Shown: piece after piece, positions 1-6,617 of the stretch
Position numbering within the stretch: the stretch's first letter is position 1
How the letters are laid out: each line of letters opens with the position of its first letter
From: JAICND01 sp035281425
GTDB lineage: Bacteria; Actinomycetota; Acidimicrobiia; Spongiisociales; ZC4RG35
Assembly (NCBI GenBank): GCA_035281425.1
Contig: DATEDX010000205.1
Location: forward strand, 1-29,530
Direction of reading: 5' to 3'
DNA: 29,530 nucleotides
Program-made: the position numbers and the translations under genes
Notes under the pieces: generated by a model
What the model saw: the letters and a program-made list of their open reading frames with translations, nothing else
What the model was told of the DNA's origin: nothing
Database searches by the model: none

Positions 1-32
1 TCACAGTCGGCTTCGTAGTAGATCGTGGCCAA
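1..32 (-). CDS. ilvC: Ketol-acid reductoisomerase, first codons only (partial)
   Basis: Only the first 10 codons lie in the window. The minus strand reads (M)ATIYYEADC, the conserved opening of bacterial ketol-acid reductoisomerases, which continue into an NADPH-binding glycine motif. The enzyme converts acetolactate or acetohydroxybutyrate to the dihydroxy acid in valine, leucine and isoleucine synthesis. The start is TTG at 32-30, with an AAGGAG SD sequence at 43-38 and a 5-base spacer. An in-frame GTG at 38-36 overlaps the SD and is less likely. It starts 14 bases after the ilvN stop, as the third gene of an ilvB-ilvN-ilvC operon. The identification rests on position and ten residues. Confidence 0.85.
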   Translation of the reverse strand, partial: MATIYYEADC

Positions 33-46
33 GAGCACTCCTTCGC

Positions 47-550
47 TTAGTTGACGGCCCGCAACCGTACCGGACGGCCCTTGGGTTCCCTAGCTAGGGC
101 CACCCGTCCCGACTTGACCAACTCAATGAGGCCGTAAGGGCGGATCAACTCCAGGAAGTCGTTGACCTTGCGCGGGTCTCCCGCGATTTGAAAAGTGATG
201 GAGCTGTGACCCACGTCGACGGCGATGGCATCGAAGATGGCGGCGATCTCGAGGATTTCCCCCCGCTTGCCGGGGCCGCCCGACACTCGCACCAGCATGA
301 TCTCCCGTTCGATCGCTACTGCTTGGTCGTATTCGGAGATCTTGACAACGTTGACCAGCTTGTGGAGTTGCTTCTTGACCTGTTCCACTTCGGGGGCATC
401 GACCACCACCGTCATCCGGGAAAAACCCTCCTCGTGGGAGGGACCAACGGCGAGGGAATGAATGTTGAATCCTCGTCGGGCGAGGAGCGACGACACCCGG
501 GCCAGGACCCCCGGCTTGTCTTCTACCACCACGGAAAGTGTGTGTTTCAC
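47..550 (-). CDS. ilvN: Acetolactate synthase small (regulatory) subunit
   Basis: Regulatory subunit that activates IlvB and confers valine feedback inhibition. The protein is 167 residues. An N-terminal ACT domain is visible as HTLSVVVEDKPGVLARVSSL followed by RRGFNIHSLAVG, the most conserved IlvN signature; the C-terminal ALS_ss_C-type domain follows from about residue 80. The frame is open to 649, but the upstream residues are translated heptad repeat. The start is placed at GTG 550-548, directly before KHTLSVVVE, with GAGG five bases upstream; this matches family length (about 165). It lies between ilvB (102-base gap filled by repeats) and ilvC. Confidence 0.95.
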   Translation of the reverse strand: MKHTLSVVVEDKPGVLARVSSLLARRGFNIHSLAVGPSHEEGFSRMTVVVDAPEVEQVKKQLHKLVNVVKISEYDQAVAIEREIMLVRVSGGPGKRGEILEIAAIFDAIAVDVGHSSITFQIAGDPRKVNDFLELIRPYGLIELVKSGRVALAREPKGRPVRLRAVN

Positions 551-572
551 CGGGGCCTCACTTCGCTCGGCC

Positions 573-643
573 AGACGGAAGACGGAAGACGGAAGACCAA
601 AGCCCGGCACCGGCCACTTCCGACTTCCGACTACCGGCTTCCG
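573..643. repeat. Heptad repeat array in the ilvB-ilvN gap, two opposed arms
   Basis: Three exact AGACGGA units (573-593) are followed after a 22-base GC-rich spacer by ACTTCCG, ACTTCCG, ACTACCG and GCTTCCG (616-643). All units keep a 7-base period. The two arms are complementary (CGGAAG against CTTCCG) with a mismatch at most seventh positions, so the ilvB-ilvN mRNA could form a long interrupted hairpin here. Related arrays occur at 7884-7914 and 9287-9335. Function unknown. Confidence 0.85.
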
Positions 644-652
644 TCTCATTTT

Positions 653-2377
653 TCATGGCAGGTCGCTCGCGGGGGAGATGACCTTCTCGGTGGGACCAAG
701 GATCACCTCGTCGTTGGAGCCGCCGGCGGGAACCATTGGAAAGACCATCTCCTCCCGATCGACCACCATCTCCACCAACACTGGCCGATCGTCGATGGCC
801 AGCGCCTTCTCCAGGCTGGGTCCCACCTCGTCGGGGGTTTCGGCTCGGAAACCGGCGCAGCCCATGGCTTCCGCCAGCTTGGGATAATCGACCCCGTCTC
901 CGAGGAGCGAGGCCGAGAACCGGCCGTTGTAGAAGAGGCGCTGCCACTGGGTGACCATCCCATGGGATCCATTGTTGATCACGGCCACTTTGACCGGGAT
1001 CTGCTCCACCGCCGCGGTGATCAACTCGTTGAAGGTCATTTGGAAGCATCCGTCGCCGTCGATGGCGAACACGAGTTGCTGAGGGGTTCCAGCCTTGGCC
1101 CCGATGGCAGCCGGCACCGCGAAGCCCATAGTGCCGAGACCGCCCGAGTTGATCCAGCGCCGAGGCTGGTCGAACCGCCAGAACTGGCTGGTCCACATCT
1201 GATGCTGACCTACCCCGGCAACGATGGTGGCGTCCCCGCCGGTGAGACGGAGCAACTCTTCGACCACGAACTGAGGCTTGATGGCGCCGTCGGGTTGCTG
1301 GTCGTAGTTGAGGGGATATTCCTTCTGCCAGCGGGAAATGGTCTCCAACCAAGCGGCGCGATCAGGGGTGTCGCGCTCTCCCCAGGCGGCGATGAGCTGT
1401 TCCAGCACCCTCCGGGCATCACCGACGATGGGCACCTCCGCCGCCCGCACCTTCCCGATCTCGGCCGGGTCGACGTCGACGTGGATCACCTTGGCGTGGG
1501 GGGCAAAGAACTTGGGGTTGCCGGTAACTCGATCGTCGAAGCGGGTTCCCAGGGCGATCAGCAGGTCTGACTTCTGGATGGCCGTGATGGCGGTGTAGGT
1601 GCCGTGCATTCCCGGCATCCCCATCGCCAGGGAGTGGCTGTCAGGGAACGCTCCCCGCCCCATCAAGGTGGTGGTGACCGGCACCCCGCTGATCTCGGCG
1701 AACCTCCTCAGCTCGGGGGCGGCGTTGGCTTTGATGACCCCGCCCCCCACGTAGAGCACCGGCCGCTTGGCCTTGGCTATCAACTCCACCGCCTCTTTGA
1801 CCCGCCGAGGATGGCCGTCAACCGTCGGCTTGTAGCCGGGAAGGCTGAGGCTGGCGGGAGCGTGCCAGGTGAGATTGTGATTGAGGACATCCTTGGGAAG
1901 ATCGACCAGCACCGGGCCGGGGCGACCGGTGGAGGCGATGTGGAAGGCTTCGTGGACGACGTCGGGGATGTCCGAAGGGTCGGTGACGAAGTAGTTGTGT
2001 TTGGTGGCGGGCATTGTTATGCCGGTGGTGTACGCCTCCTGAAAGGCGTCGTTACCCACCGCCGAGGTCGGTACCTGTCCGGTGATGGCCACGATGGGCA
2101 CCGAGTCCATGAGAGCGTCGGCCAGCGGGGTGACGAGGTTGGTGGCGCCCGGCCCGGAGGTGGCGATACATACACCCACCCGGCCGGTGGCCCAGGCATA
2201 CCCCTCCGCCATGTGACCGGCACCCTGTTCGTGGCGGGCGAGAACGTGGCGGATGGGGGAGTCGAGGAGCGGGTCGTAGGCGGGAAGGATGGCCCCTCCC
2301 GGTACACCGAAGACCAGGTCTACCCCCTCATGTTCGAGGGCGGCTATTAGCGCCTGGGCTCCGGTCATCTTGGTCAT
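653..2377 (-). CDS. ilvB: Acetolactate synthase large (catalytic) subunit
   Basis: Thiamine-diphosphate enzyme that condenses two pyruvates to acetolactate, or pyruvate with 2-oxobutyrate, the first common step of branched-chain amino acid synthesis. The 574-residue protein has the usual three domains: N-terminal PYR domain with the ThDP-activating Glu50 (HVLARHEQGAGHMAEGYA), central FAD-binding domain (around VPVTTTLMGRGAFP), and C-terminal PP domain with the GDG...NN motif (GDGCFQMTFNELITA ... INNGSHGM). The ATG at 2377 has GAGGAAA seven bases upstream; a second ATG three codons later is possible. Expression is probably controlled by the attenuator at 2425-2532. In the active-site neighbourhood, INNGSHGMV replaces the common INNGYLGMV. 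Confidence 0.97.
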   Translation of the reverse strand: MTKMTGAQALIAALEHEGVDLVFGVPGGAILPAYDPLLDSPIRHVLARHEQGAGHMAEGYAWATGRVGVCIATSGPGATNLVTPLADALMDSVPIVAITGQVPTSAVGNDAFQEAYTTGITMPATKHNYFVTDPSDIPDVVHEAFHIASTGRPGPVLVDLPKDVLNHNLTWHAPASLSLPGYKPTVDGHPRRVKEAVELIAKAKRPVLYVGGGVIKANAAPELRRFAEISGVPVTTTLMGRGAFPDSHSLAMGMPGMHGTYTAITAIQKSDLLIALGTRFDDRVTGNPKFFAPHAKVIHVDVDPAEIGKVRAAEVPIVGDARRVLEQLIAAWGERDTPDRAAWLETISRWQKEYPLNYDQQPDGAIKPQFVVEELLRLTGGDATIVAGVGQHQMWTSQFWRFDQPRRWINSGGLGTMGFAVPAAIGAKAGTPQQLVFAIDGDGCFQMTFNELITAAVEQIPVKVAVINNGSHGMVTQWQRLFYNGRFSASLLGDGVDYPKLAEAMGCAGFRAETPDEVGPSLEKALAIDDRPVLVEMVVDREEMVFPMVPAGGSNDEVILGPTEKVISPASDLP

Positions 2378-2424
2378 GAGTTTCCTCGCTTGGGATATAT
2401 CGGTCGATGGCTTGGTGGGGGGTA

Positions 2425-2450
2425 AGAAAAACCCTCCCGGGGGGGAGGGT
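2425..2450 (-). terminator. Intrinsic terminator (attenuator) in the ilvB leader
   Basis: On the minus strand ACCCTCCC, a CCCC loop and GGGAGGGT form an 8-bp perfect stem followed by TTTTCTT. This is a canonical intrinsic terminator, but it lies 48 bases upstream of the ilvB start and downstream of the leader peptide, so it can only act as an attenuator. I could not identify a convincing antiterminator pairing by eye. Confidence 0.8.
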
Positions 2451-2457
2451 CGTCATG

Positions 2458-2485
2458 GCGCACACGTCTTCGGGGACGTGTGCGC
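2458..2485 (-). promoter_or_regulatory. Leader hairpin directly after the leader-peptide stop
   Basis: A perfect 11-bp stem (GCGCACACGTC / GACGTGTGCGC) with a 6-base loop begins at the last base of the leader-peptide stop codon and ends 7 bases before the attenuator stem. A ribosome stalled on the Ile-Leu-Val-Leu codons would cover its 5' arm, so it is well placed as the pause/anti-antiterminator hairpin of a translation-coupled attenuator. That role is inferred. Confidence 0.75.
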
Positions 2486-2514
2486 TAAGGAAGTACCAGG
2501 ATGGAGGCGTGCAT
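2485..2514 (-). CDS. ilv operon leader peptide MHASILVLP
   Basis: A ten-codon ORF (ATG CAC GCC TCC ATC CTG GTA CTT CCT TAG) with consecutive Ile, Leu, Val and Leu codons, all three end products of the operon. It sits between a promoter-like -10 box (TATACT, 10 bases upstream of the ATG) and the hairpin/terminator pair ahead of ilvB. There is no SD sequence, so the mRNA is probably leaderless or nearly so. Ribosome stalling under branched-chain amino acid shortage would favour read-through into ilvBNC. Leader peptides of this kind are known for ilvB operons in other actinobacteria; the peptide itself is read directly here. Confidence 0.85.
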   Translation of the reverse strand: MHASILVLP

Positions 2515-2524
2515 GTCGACTGTC

Positions 2525-2532
2525 AGTATACA
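2525..2532. promoter_or_regulatory. Divergent promoters sharing one -10 element
   Basis: The segment AGTATACA contains TATACT on the minus strand (2530-2525, driving the ilv leader) and TATACA on the plus strand (2527-2532, driving the NYN gene), overlapping through the GTATAC palindrome. Neither strand has a clear -35 box at 16-18 bases. Predicted start sites fall a few bases upstream of each first start codon. Confidence 0.6.
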
Positions 2533-2546
2533 GATGGTTGACTGGG

Positions 2547-3758
2547 GTGGTGGAAATCGACCCCACCACTCTCGATGTGCGCCTCTTCCGCTTGGGATTG
2601 GAGTCTGCACAACGAGCTCTGCGGGAGATGGATGACGAGCACGTCCCCGCCAACCTGCGTGACATCGCCCGCCGTTCCGGTCGCCTGCCCCCGCCGCTGG
2701 CGACCCGGCTTCTGGTGGAACTCGACGGGTCCGATTGGCTTCGGGAAGAAGCGCTGGCCTTCTGGCCTGGTCTTGACCCTGATGAGCTGACCGGGGCCCA
2801 AAAGCCCTCGTATCTCTTTCTCCGCCGCCCGCCCGGCTGGGAGGAGGAGCTTCGACAACTAACCCAAGTGTCAGCGGAGAAAGAGAGCGGGCGAGCCGCC
2901 CTCAAGCTGGCCACCGATCTTGGCCGGGCTAACCGGCGGATCGAACTGCTCGAAGCGGAGCTGGAGAAGGCTTCTTTGCGGGCTGCCGAGGCGGAGGGCG
3001 CCGCCGCCCAGCGGTTGAAGGACCAGGCCGAGCGATTCCGCCGGAGTCGAAGAGAGACGCAAGTTGAGATCAAGAGGCTGCGCCAAGAGGTAGTGGAGCT
3101 GGGCGAGCAGTTGACCGGATTGGCCGAGGCGATGAACCGAGCTCAGCAGGAGCTTTCCAGGCTCCGTGAGCGCCGTCCAAGTCCCTCTCCTCCTCGTCCG
3201 AGAGCTAAGGGCGCCTGGGAGGTGCGGGCTCCAGCAGAACTAGCCAGGCATCTCGACGATCTGATGATCGGAGGCCTGATCGAGCCGTTGCTGCCCGCCG
3301 AGCGACTTCCTGGTGAGGCGCCCCCGACTTCCCCGGAGAGGCTGAAGATGCCTCCGCCGCTCCGTCCTGATCGGGCCGAGTCCCTCTCCTGGTTGATCGA
3401 ACAGCCCCAGTTGATCGTGGTCGCCATCGACGGCTGGAACGCCGCCCACCTCCTGGCGTCGCCTCCCACCACCGCCGAACGAGACCGGGTGGTGGAGGCC
3501 GCCCGCCGGGTGTTGAGGATGTCACGGGGTCGCCGCCGCGTGCTCGTGTTTTTCGACTCCAGCCTGGCGGAGGCGGAGTACAACCTCGAGATCGAGGTCC
3601 GTTATGTGGCCTCCGCCGACGAAGAATTGGTAGGGATGGCGGCATCTCATCCCCCCACGGTGGTGGTCAGCTCCGATCGCCTGGTGCGGGAGCGGGCCGA
3701 AGCGAAGGGGGCGTTGGGCCTCTGGTCAGAGGCACTGATCGACTGGCTGCCCGCCTAA
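2547..3758 (+). CDS. Coiled-coil protein with C-terminal NYN (YacP-like) ribonuclease domain
   Basis: A 403-residue protein in three parts. Residues 1-95 are a compact alpha-helical region of no recognised family. Residues about 97-210 are a strongly charged heptad-rich coiled coil. After a Pro-rich linker, residues about 285-400 form an NYN domain of the YacP/PIN-like type: IDGWN (Asp295), VFFDS (Asp337), ASADEELV (Asp358) and VVSSDRLVRERAEAKGA (Asp377) match the family's four acidic metal-binding positions. YacP-type proteins cleave or bind RNA, so a role in RNA turnover or ribosome quality control is likely but unproven. The start is uncertain: GTG at 2547 or 2550, or TTG at 2538. No SD is seen, and a -10 box lies at 2527-2532. 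The frame is open further upstream, but that part is antisense to the ilv leader. Confidence 0.8.
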   Translation: MVEIDPTTLDVRLFRLGLESAQRALREMDDEHVPANLRDIARRSGRLPPPLATRLLVELDGSDWLREEALAFWPGLDPDELTGAQKPSYLFLRRPPGWEEELRQLTQVSAEKESGRAALKLATDLGRANRRIELLEAELEKASLRAAEAEGAAAQRLKDQAERFRRSRRETQVEIKRLRQEVVELGEQLTGLAEAMNRAQQELSRLRERRPSPSPPRPRAKGAWEVRAPAELARHLDDLMIGGLIEPLLPAERLPGEAPPTSPERLKMPPPLRPDRAESLSWLIEQPQLIVVAIDGWNAAHLLASPPTTAERDRVVEAARRVLRMSRGRRRVLVFFDSSLAEAEYNLEIEVRYVASADEELVGMAASHPPTVVVSSDRLVRERAEAKGALGLWSEALIDWLPA

Positions 3759-3766
3759 AACAGCCC

Positions 3767-3772
3767 TAGGTT
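3767..3772 (+). promoter_or_regulatory. Candidate leaderless -10 box for ndh
   Basis: TAGGTT lies 7 bases before the ndh ATG in the 21-base gap after the NYN gene, and there is no SD. It fits the TAnnnT-plus-short-gap pattern seen at many starts in this window. Confidence 0.4.
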
Positions 3773-3779
3773 CGATCCG

Positions 3780-5009
3780 ATGCCGCGGGTGCTGATTCTG
3801 GGAGGTGGTTTTTCGGGCTCGGCTGTGGCCCGGGGTTTGGGGTCGAAGCTGGAGACGGTGGTGGTGGCCGCCGACAACTTCTTGCTTTTCACCCCGATGC
3901 TGGCCGAGGCAGCGGTAGGTGACGTAGATCCTCGCCACATCGTCACCCCGGTCCGCCAACTCGCTCCGAAGGCCCGGGTCGTTCAGGGCGTGATCGAGGC
4001 CATTGACGGCCCCGAGAAGGCGGTGCGGGTCCGTCCCCTTTTCGGCGACGAGGTCATCGACATGCAAGGCGACGTTCTGGTGGTGGCGCTGGGATCGGTG
4101 CCCAACACCTTCGGGGTCAGCGGGGTGGAAGATCACGCCCTCCCTTTCAAAACCATCAGTGACGCTCTCCGCATCCGCAATCGAATGCTGGCCCTACTGG
4201 AACACGCCACCCAGCGTCCGGACCCAGTCCTCACCAGCGTGGTGGTGGTGGGGGCGGGTTACTCGGGAGCGGAGATCGCCGGGGCGCTAGCCGACTTCTT
4301 GCGCCCGGCGGCGACCCGGTACTACCCGACTGCCCCCCTTCCCAGGGTGACGTTGGTGGATGCGGTGGAACGAGTAACTCCCGCTCTCTCCCCGGCGCTT
4401 TCCCGGGCTGCGGCCCGGGCTCTCAACGAACGGGGAGTTGACTTGGTCCTCGGATCGGCGGTAGCCCAGATCGACGCCGGAGGCGCCAAGCTCGCCAGTG
4501 GGCGAACGATCGAAGCGGCCACCGTGATCTGGGCGGCCGGAGTCAGGCCCAATCCCCTCCTGGCCGCCTCAGGCCTGACGGTGGACAAGGGGCGAGTGGT
4601 GGTCGATCGTCACCTCCGGGCGCGGCCCGGGGTGTTCGCCTGCGGCGACGCTGCCCTGGTTGAGGCCAGCGCCAGTCTGTCGCCTCCCACCGCCCAGTTC
4701 GCACTGCGCCAGGGCCGATATCTGGGACGTCATTTACCCGACCTGATCGCCGGAGCGCCGACGCCTTCCTTCGAATACACGACCAAAGGAGAATTGGTGT
4801 CGCTCGGCCACCGCAACGCCGTCGGAAGGGTGCTGTCAGTGCCGGTGTCGGGCTTCCCGGCGTGGTTCCTCTGGCGCTCCTACTACCTCTGGCAACTTCC
4901 CACGGTTCTCCGCAAGGCGAGGGTGGCGCTCGACTGGACCCTCGATCTCATCTTCCCCCCCGATATCGCCTGGATCCCTAGTTCCGACCTCGGTCCGGAG
5001 AGTCCATAG
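3780..5009 (+). CDS. ndh: Type II NADH dehydrogenase (NDH-2)
   Basis: Single-subunit, non-proton-pumping NADH:quinone oxidoreductase that feeds electrons from NADH to the quinone pool. The 409-residue length is typical. The first Rossmann fold (FAD) opens with RVLILGGGFSGSAVARGL at residues 3-20; the second (NADH) has VVVVGAGYSGAEIAGAL near residue 155. FACGDAALVE near residue 285 is the C-terminal FAD contact. The last 50 residues (WRSYYLWQLP ... LDWTLDLIFPPDIAW) form the amphipathic membrane anchor seen in NDH-2. It follows the NYN gene after 21 bases and has a possible leaderless promoter of its own. Sulfide:quinone reductases are the nearest alternative, but their catalytic Cys pair is absent. 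Confidence 0.9.
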   Translation: MPRVLILGGGFSGSAVARGLGSKLETVVVAADNFLLFTPMLAEAAVGDVDPRHIVTPVRQLAPKARVVQGVIEAIDGPEKAVRVRPLFGDEVIDMQGDVLVVALGSVPNTFGVSGVEDHALPFKTISDALRIRNRMLALLEHATQRPDPVLTSVVVVGAGYSGAEIAGALADFLRPAATRYYPTAPLPRVTLVDAVERVTPALSPALSRAAARALNERGVDLVLGSAVAQIDAGGAKLASGRTIEAATVIWAAGVRPNPLLAASGLTVDKGRVVVDRHLRARPGVFACGDAALVEASASLSPPTAQFALRQGRYLGRHLPDLIAGAPTPSFEYTTKGELVSLGHRNAVGRVLSVPVSGFPAWFLWRSYYLWQLPTVLRKARVALDWTLDLIFPPDIAWIPSSDLGPESP

Positions 5010-5011
5010 GA

Positions 5012-5141
5012 TCATCGTGTGGCCAGAACGCTCTCCAGAGCATGGCGAAACCCCTCCCGGGAGCGCCTCCTTTGACTCGATTCCGGCCTCGAGGTCGGAT
5101 AGACCCTGTTCGATCAGCTGCGCTCCGGGAAGCCGCGGCAT
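5012..5141 (-). pseudogene. Small ORF with a one-base frameshift in a G run
   Basis: From ATG 5141 the minus strand reads MPRLPGAQLIEQGLSDLEAG, IESKEALPGG, then shifts frame at a GGGG run (CCCC on plus, 5051-5054). Removing one G restores FRHALESVLATR and a stop at 5014-5012, two bases after the convergent ndh stop. The reconstructed product is 42 residues. The coherent sequence on both sides and the tight fit to the neighbouring stop suggest a real small gene, either decayed or broken by a sequencing or assembly error. I do not recognise its family with confidence. Confidence 0.4.
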
Positions 5142-5254
5142 CTAATCAATATCCGGCCGCTCGCCCCGCCTGCTGTACCACTCTGGCCTTACCTGGCGTA
5201 TTCGCCTGAGGGAGCTCCCGGAAAAAAATTCTGCTGGCCCGGGGCGCAAAGGGG

Positions 5255-5283
5255 TTGTTTCTGTACCTGCCGGGTTGTATGTT
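5255..5283 (+). promoter_or_regulatory. Candidate promoter for the DUF222/HNH gene
   Basis: TTGTTT (5255-5260), a 17-base spacer and TATGTT (5278-5283) lie 10 bases before the ATG at 5294. There is no SD between them, consistent with leaderless translation. The rest of the 284-base gap upstream holds only the frameshifted minus-strand ORF. Confidence 0.45.
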
Positions 5284-5293
5284 CGTCGTACAG

Positions 5294-6403
5294 ATGTTCG
5301 CCACCACTACGACTCGGTCGATCGACAGCTTGGAACAGGAACTGTTGGCCTGCCAAGCGGACAAGACCCGTCTGGTCTTCCGTCAAGTCGAGTTGTTGCG
5401 GCAACTGGATGTGGCTCAGGTCGCAGCGGCTGACGGTTGTCGGACCATGATCGACTGGGTGGCTTCCCGTCTCGATGTGTCCCGACCGGTCGCTAAAGAC
5501 CTGTTGGTGGTGGCTAGAGCCCAAAACTCTCAGGTCGACCGGTGGTTGGAGTCGGGGGAGATCGGGTTGGAACGAGCGGTGGCTTTGATCCGACTCCACA
5601 ACACCGGTGCTCGAGAAGAGTTGATAACGGCTTCCCTGGGGTTAGATCTATCCGGTTTGTGGCGGCTGGTCACTTCCCGGGAGAAGTTGTCTTCCGAAGA
5701 CGAAGCGAGAGCGTTTTCTGATCGGTTTCTGGTCATGCAACCCAGTTTGGATGAGTCGTGGTGGAAACTGTGGGGGGGCCTCCCCGCAGCCGACGGCCAA
5801 ATCGTAGAAAAGGCCCTGTTGGCTCGAGCCGAGGAGTTTCCCCGTCTAGAAGGGGAGGACCGGTCGCAGCGGATGGCCGACGCTTTGACCAGCCTGGCCT
5901 TGGACTCACTCACCGGTGGCTCAGAAGAGGCTTCGGGTCGGGAAGTGGTAGTGGCAGAAGTGTTGGTCGACGCCCAACTCGCCGCCGCCACCTCGGGGGA
6001 AGCAGGAGTGGTGCTTTCCTCGGGACCCAAAGTAGGACCCAATGTGTTGTCAGAGATCCTCTGCACCGGTCAGATCCGAGTAATCGTTTCCGATCAAGGG
6101 GGGAATCGGGTCGACTACTCCGATTTGGGGGAAGCTATTCCCCCCGCCATCCGCACCCTCATTTGGGCTCGGGATCAGGGAGTGTGCACGGTGGATGGCT
6201 GTTCTTCTCGTTACCGGCTGCAACCCCACCACCTCGTCCCCCGCAGCCAAGGCGGCTCCCACCACCCATCAAACCTCACCCTCTTATGTTGGTTCCACCA
6301 TCACATTGTCATCCACGGACTCGGCTTCCGACTCGACCCGGATAGTCCCCCGCAAAGGCGACGGTTCATCCGACAACCCCACCCCCGAGGACCGCCCAAA
6401 TAG
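5294..6403 (+). CDS. DUF222 / HNH endonuclease domain protein (13E12-repeat type)
   Basis: A 369-residue protein of the actinobacterial 13E12-repeat family. Residues 1-270 are the helical DUF222 region, with characteristic segments such as LVFRQVELLRQLDVAQV and the WVASRLDVS motif. The C-terminus carries an HNH nuclease fold: CTVDGC, then HHLVPRSQGG, SNLTLLCWFHHHIVIHG, giving two Cys pairs for zinc plus the H-N-H catalytic triad. Family members are multicopy and behave like mobile or selfish genes in mycobacteria and relatives, but their substrate is unknown. The start ATG 5294 was chosen because the family begins at about this point and a promoter precedes it; an upstream in-frame TTG at 5255 is less likely. 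Codons are richer in TTG and TCG than in neighbouring genes, hinting at transfer. It stands next to an IS110 element with no methylase partner. Confidence 0.9.
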   Translation: MFATTTTRSIDSLEQELLACQADKTRLVFRQVELLRQLDVAQVAAADGCRTMIDWVASRLDVSRPVAKDLLVVARAQNSQVDRWLESGEIGLERAVALIRLHNTGAREELITASLGLDLSGLWRLVTSREKLSSEDEARAFSDRFLVMQPSLDESWWKLWGGLPAADGQIVEKALLARAEEFPRLEGEDRSQRMADALTSLALDSLTGGSEEASGREVVVAEVLVDAQLAAATSGEAGVVLSSGPKVGPNVLSEILCTGQIRVIVSDQGGNRVDYSDLGEAIPPAIRTLIWARDQGVCTVDGCSSRYRLQPHHLVPRSQGGSHHPSNLTLLCWFHHHIVIHGLGFRLDPDSPPQRRRFIRQPHPRGPPK

Positions 6404-6510
6404 CTGTCAGCCTTCATGGCCGGGGGCCGCCCTGGTGTATGAAAATGGTGGGGTCGCCCGGGACGTCGGTTATCTGTGGTGTGTGTGAGCCCGCCTGTCA
6501 GCGTGACGTT

Positions 6511-6580
6511 GGAGCCTGTGGGGCACCCTGGTTTGTTGCTGCGAGCACGCGTCTCAGACTCCTTGCTTGTTTCAGGCTCC
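6511..6580 (+). ncRNA. Candidate IS110 bridge RNA core
   Basis: GGAGCCTG (6511-6518) and CAGGCTCC (6573-6580) form a perfect 8-bp stem enclosing a 54-base loop with GAG/CTC and GCACGCGT elements inside. It lies in the left-end non-coding segment just before the transposase, where IS110 elements encode the bridge RNA that pairs with donor and target DNA. Flanking sequence such as GTCAGCGTGAC (6498-6508) adds a small hairpin. Which loops contact target and donor cannot be assigned from one copy. Confidence 0.5.
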
Positions 6581-6617
6581 TCGGGCGGCTGGGAACCGGT
6601 TGAGGAAGGAGGTTGTG

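Noticed and set aside
188..1570. 460-codon open frame on the plus strand antisense to ilvN and ilvB
   Set aside because: It has no protein family signature, crosses two confirmed genes and is explained by high GC at third positions. Similar long antisense frames (for example 13076-14353, 19272-20222 and 23074-24348 on minus) were rejected for the same reason.
5210..5245. Terminator near GGGAGCTCCC and a run of A
   Set aside because: The short palindrome is followed by A on the plus strand; on the minus strand the T run comes before the hairpin. Neither gives a functional intrinsic terminator.
5294..6403. Restriction or homing endonuclease system
   Set aside because: The HNH motif is real, but there is no methyltransferase, intron or intein context; the full-length DUF222 domain places it in the 13E12-repeat family.
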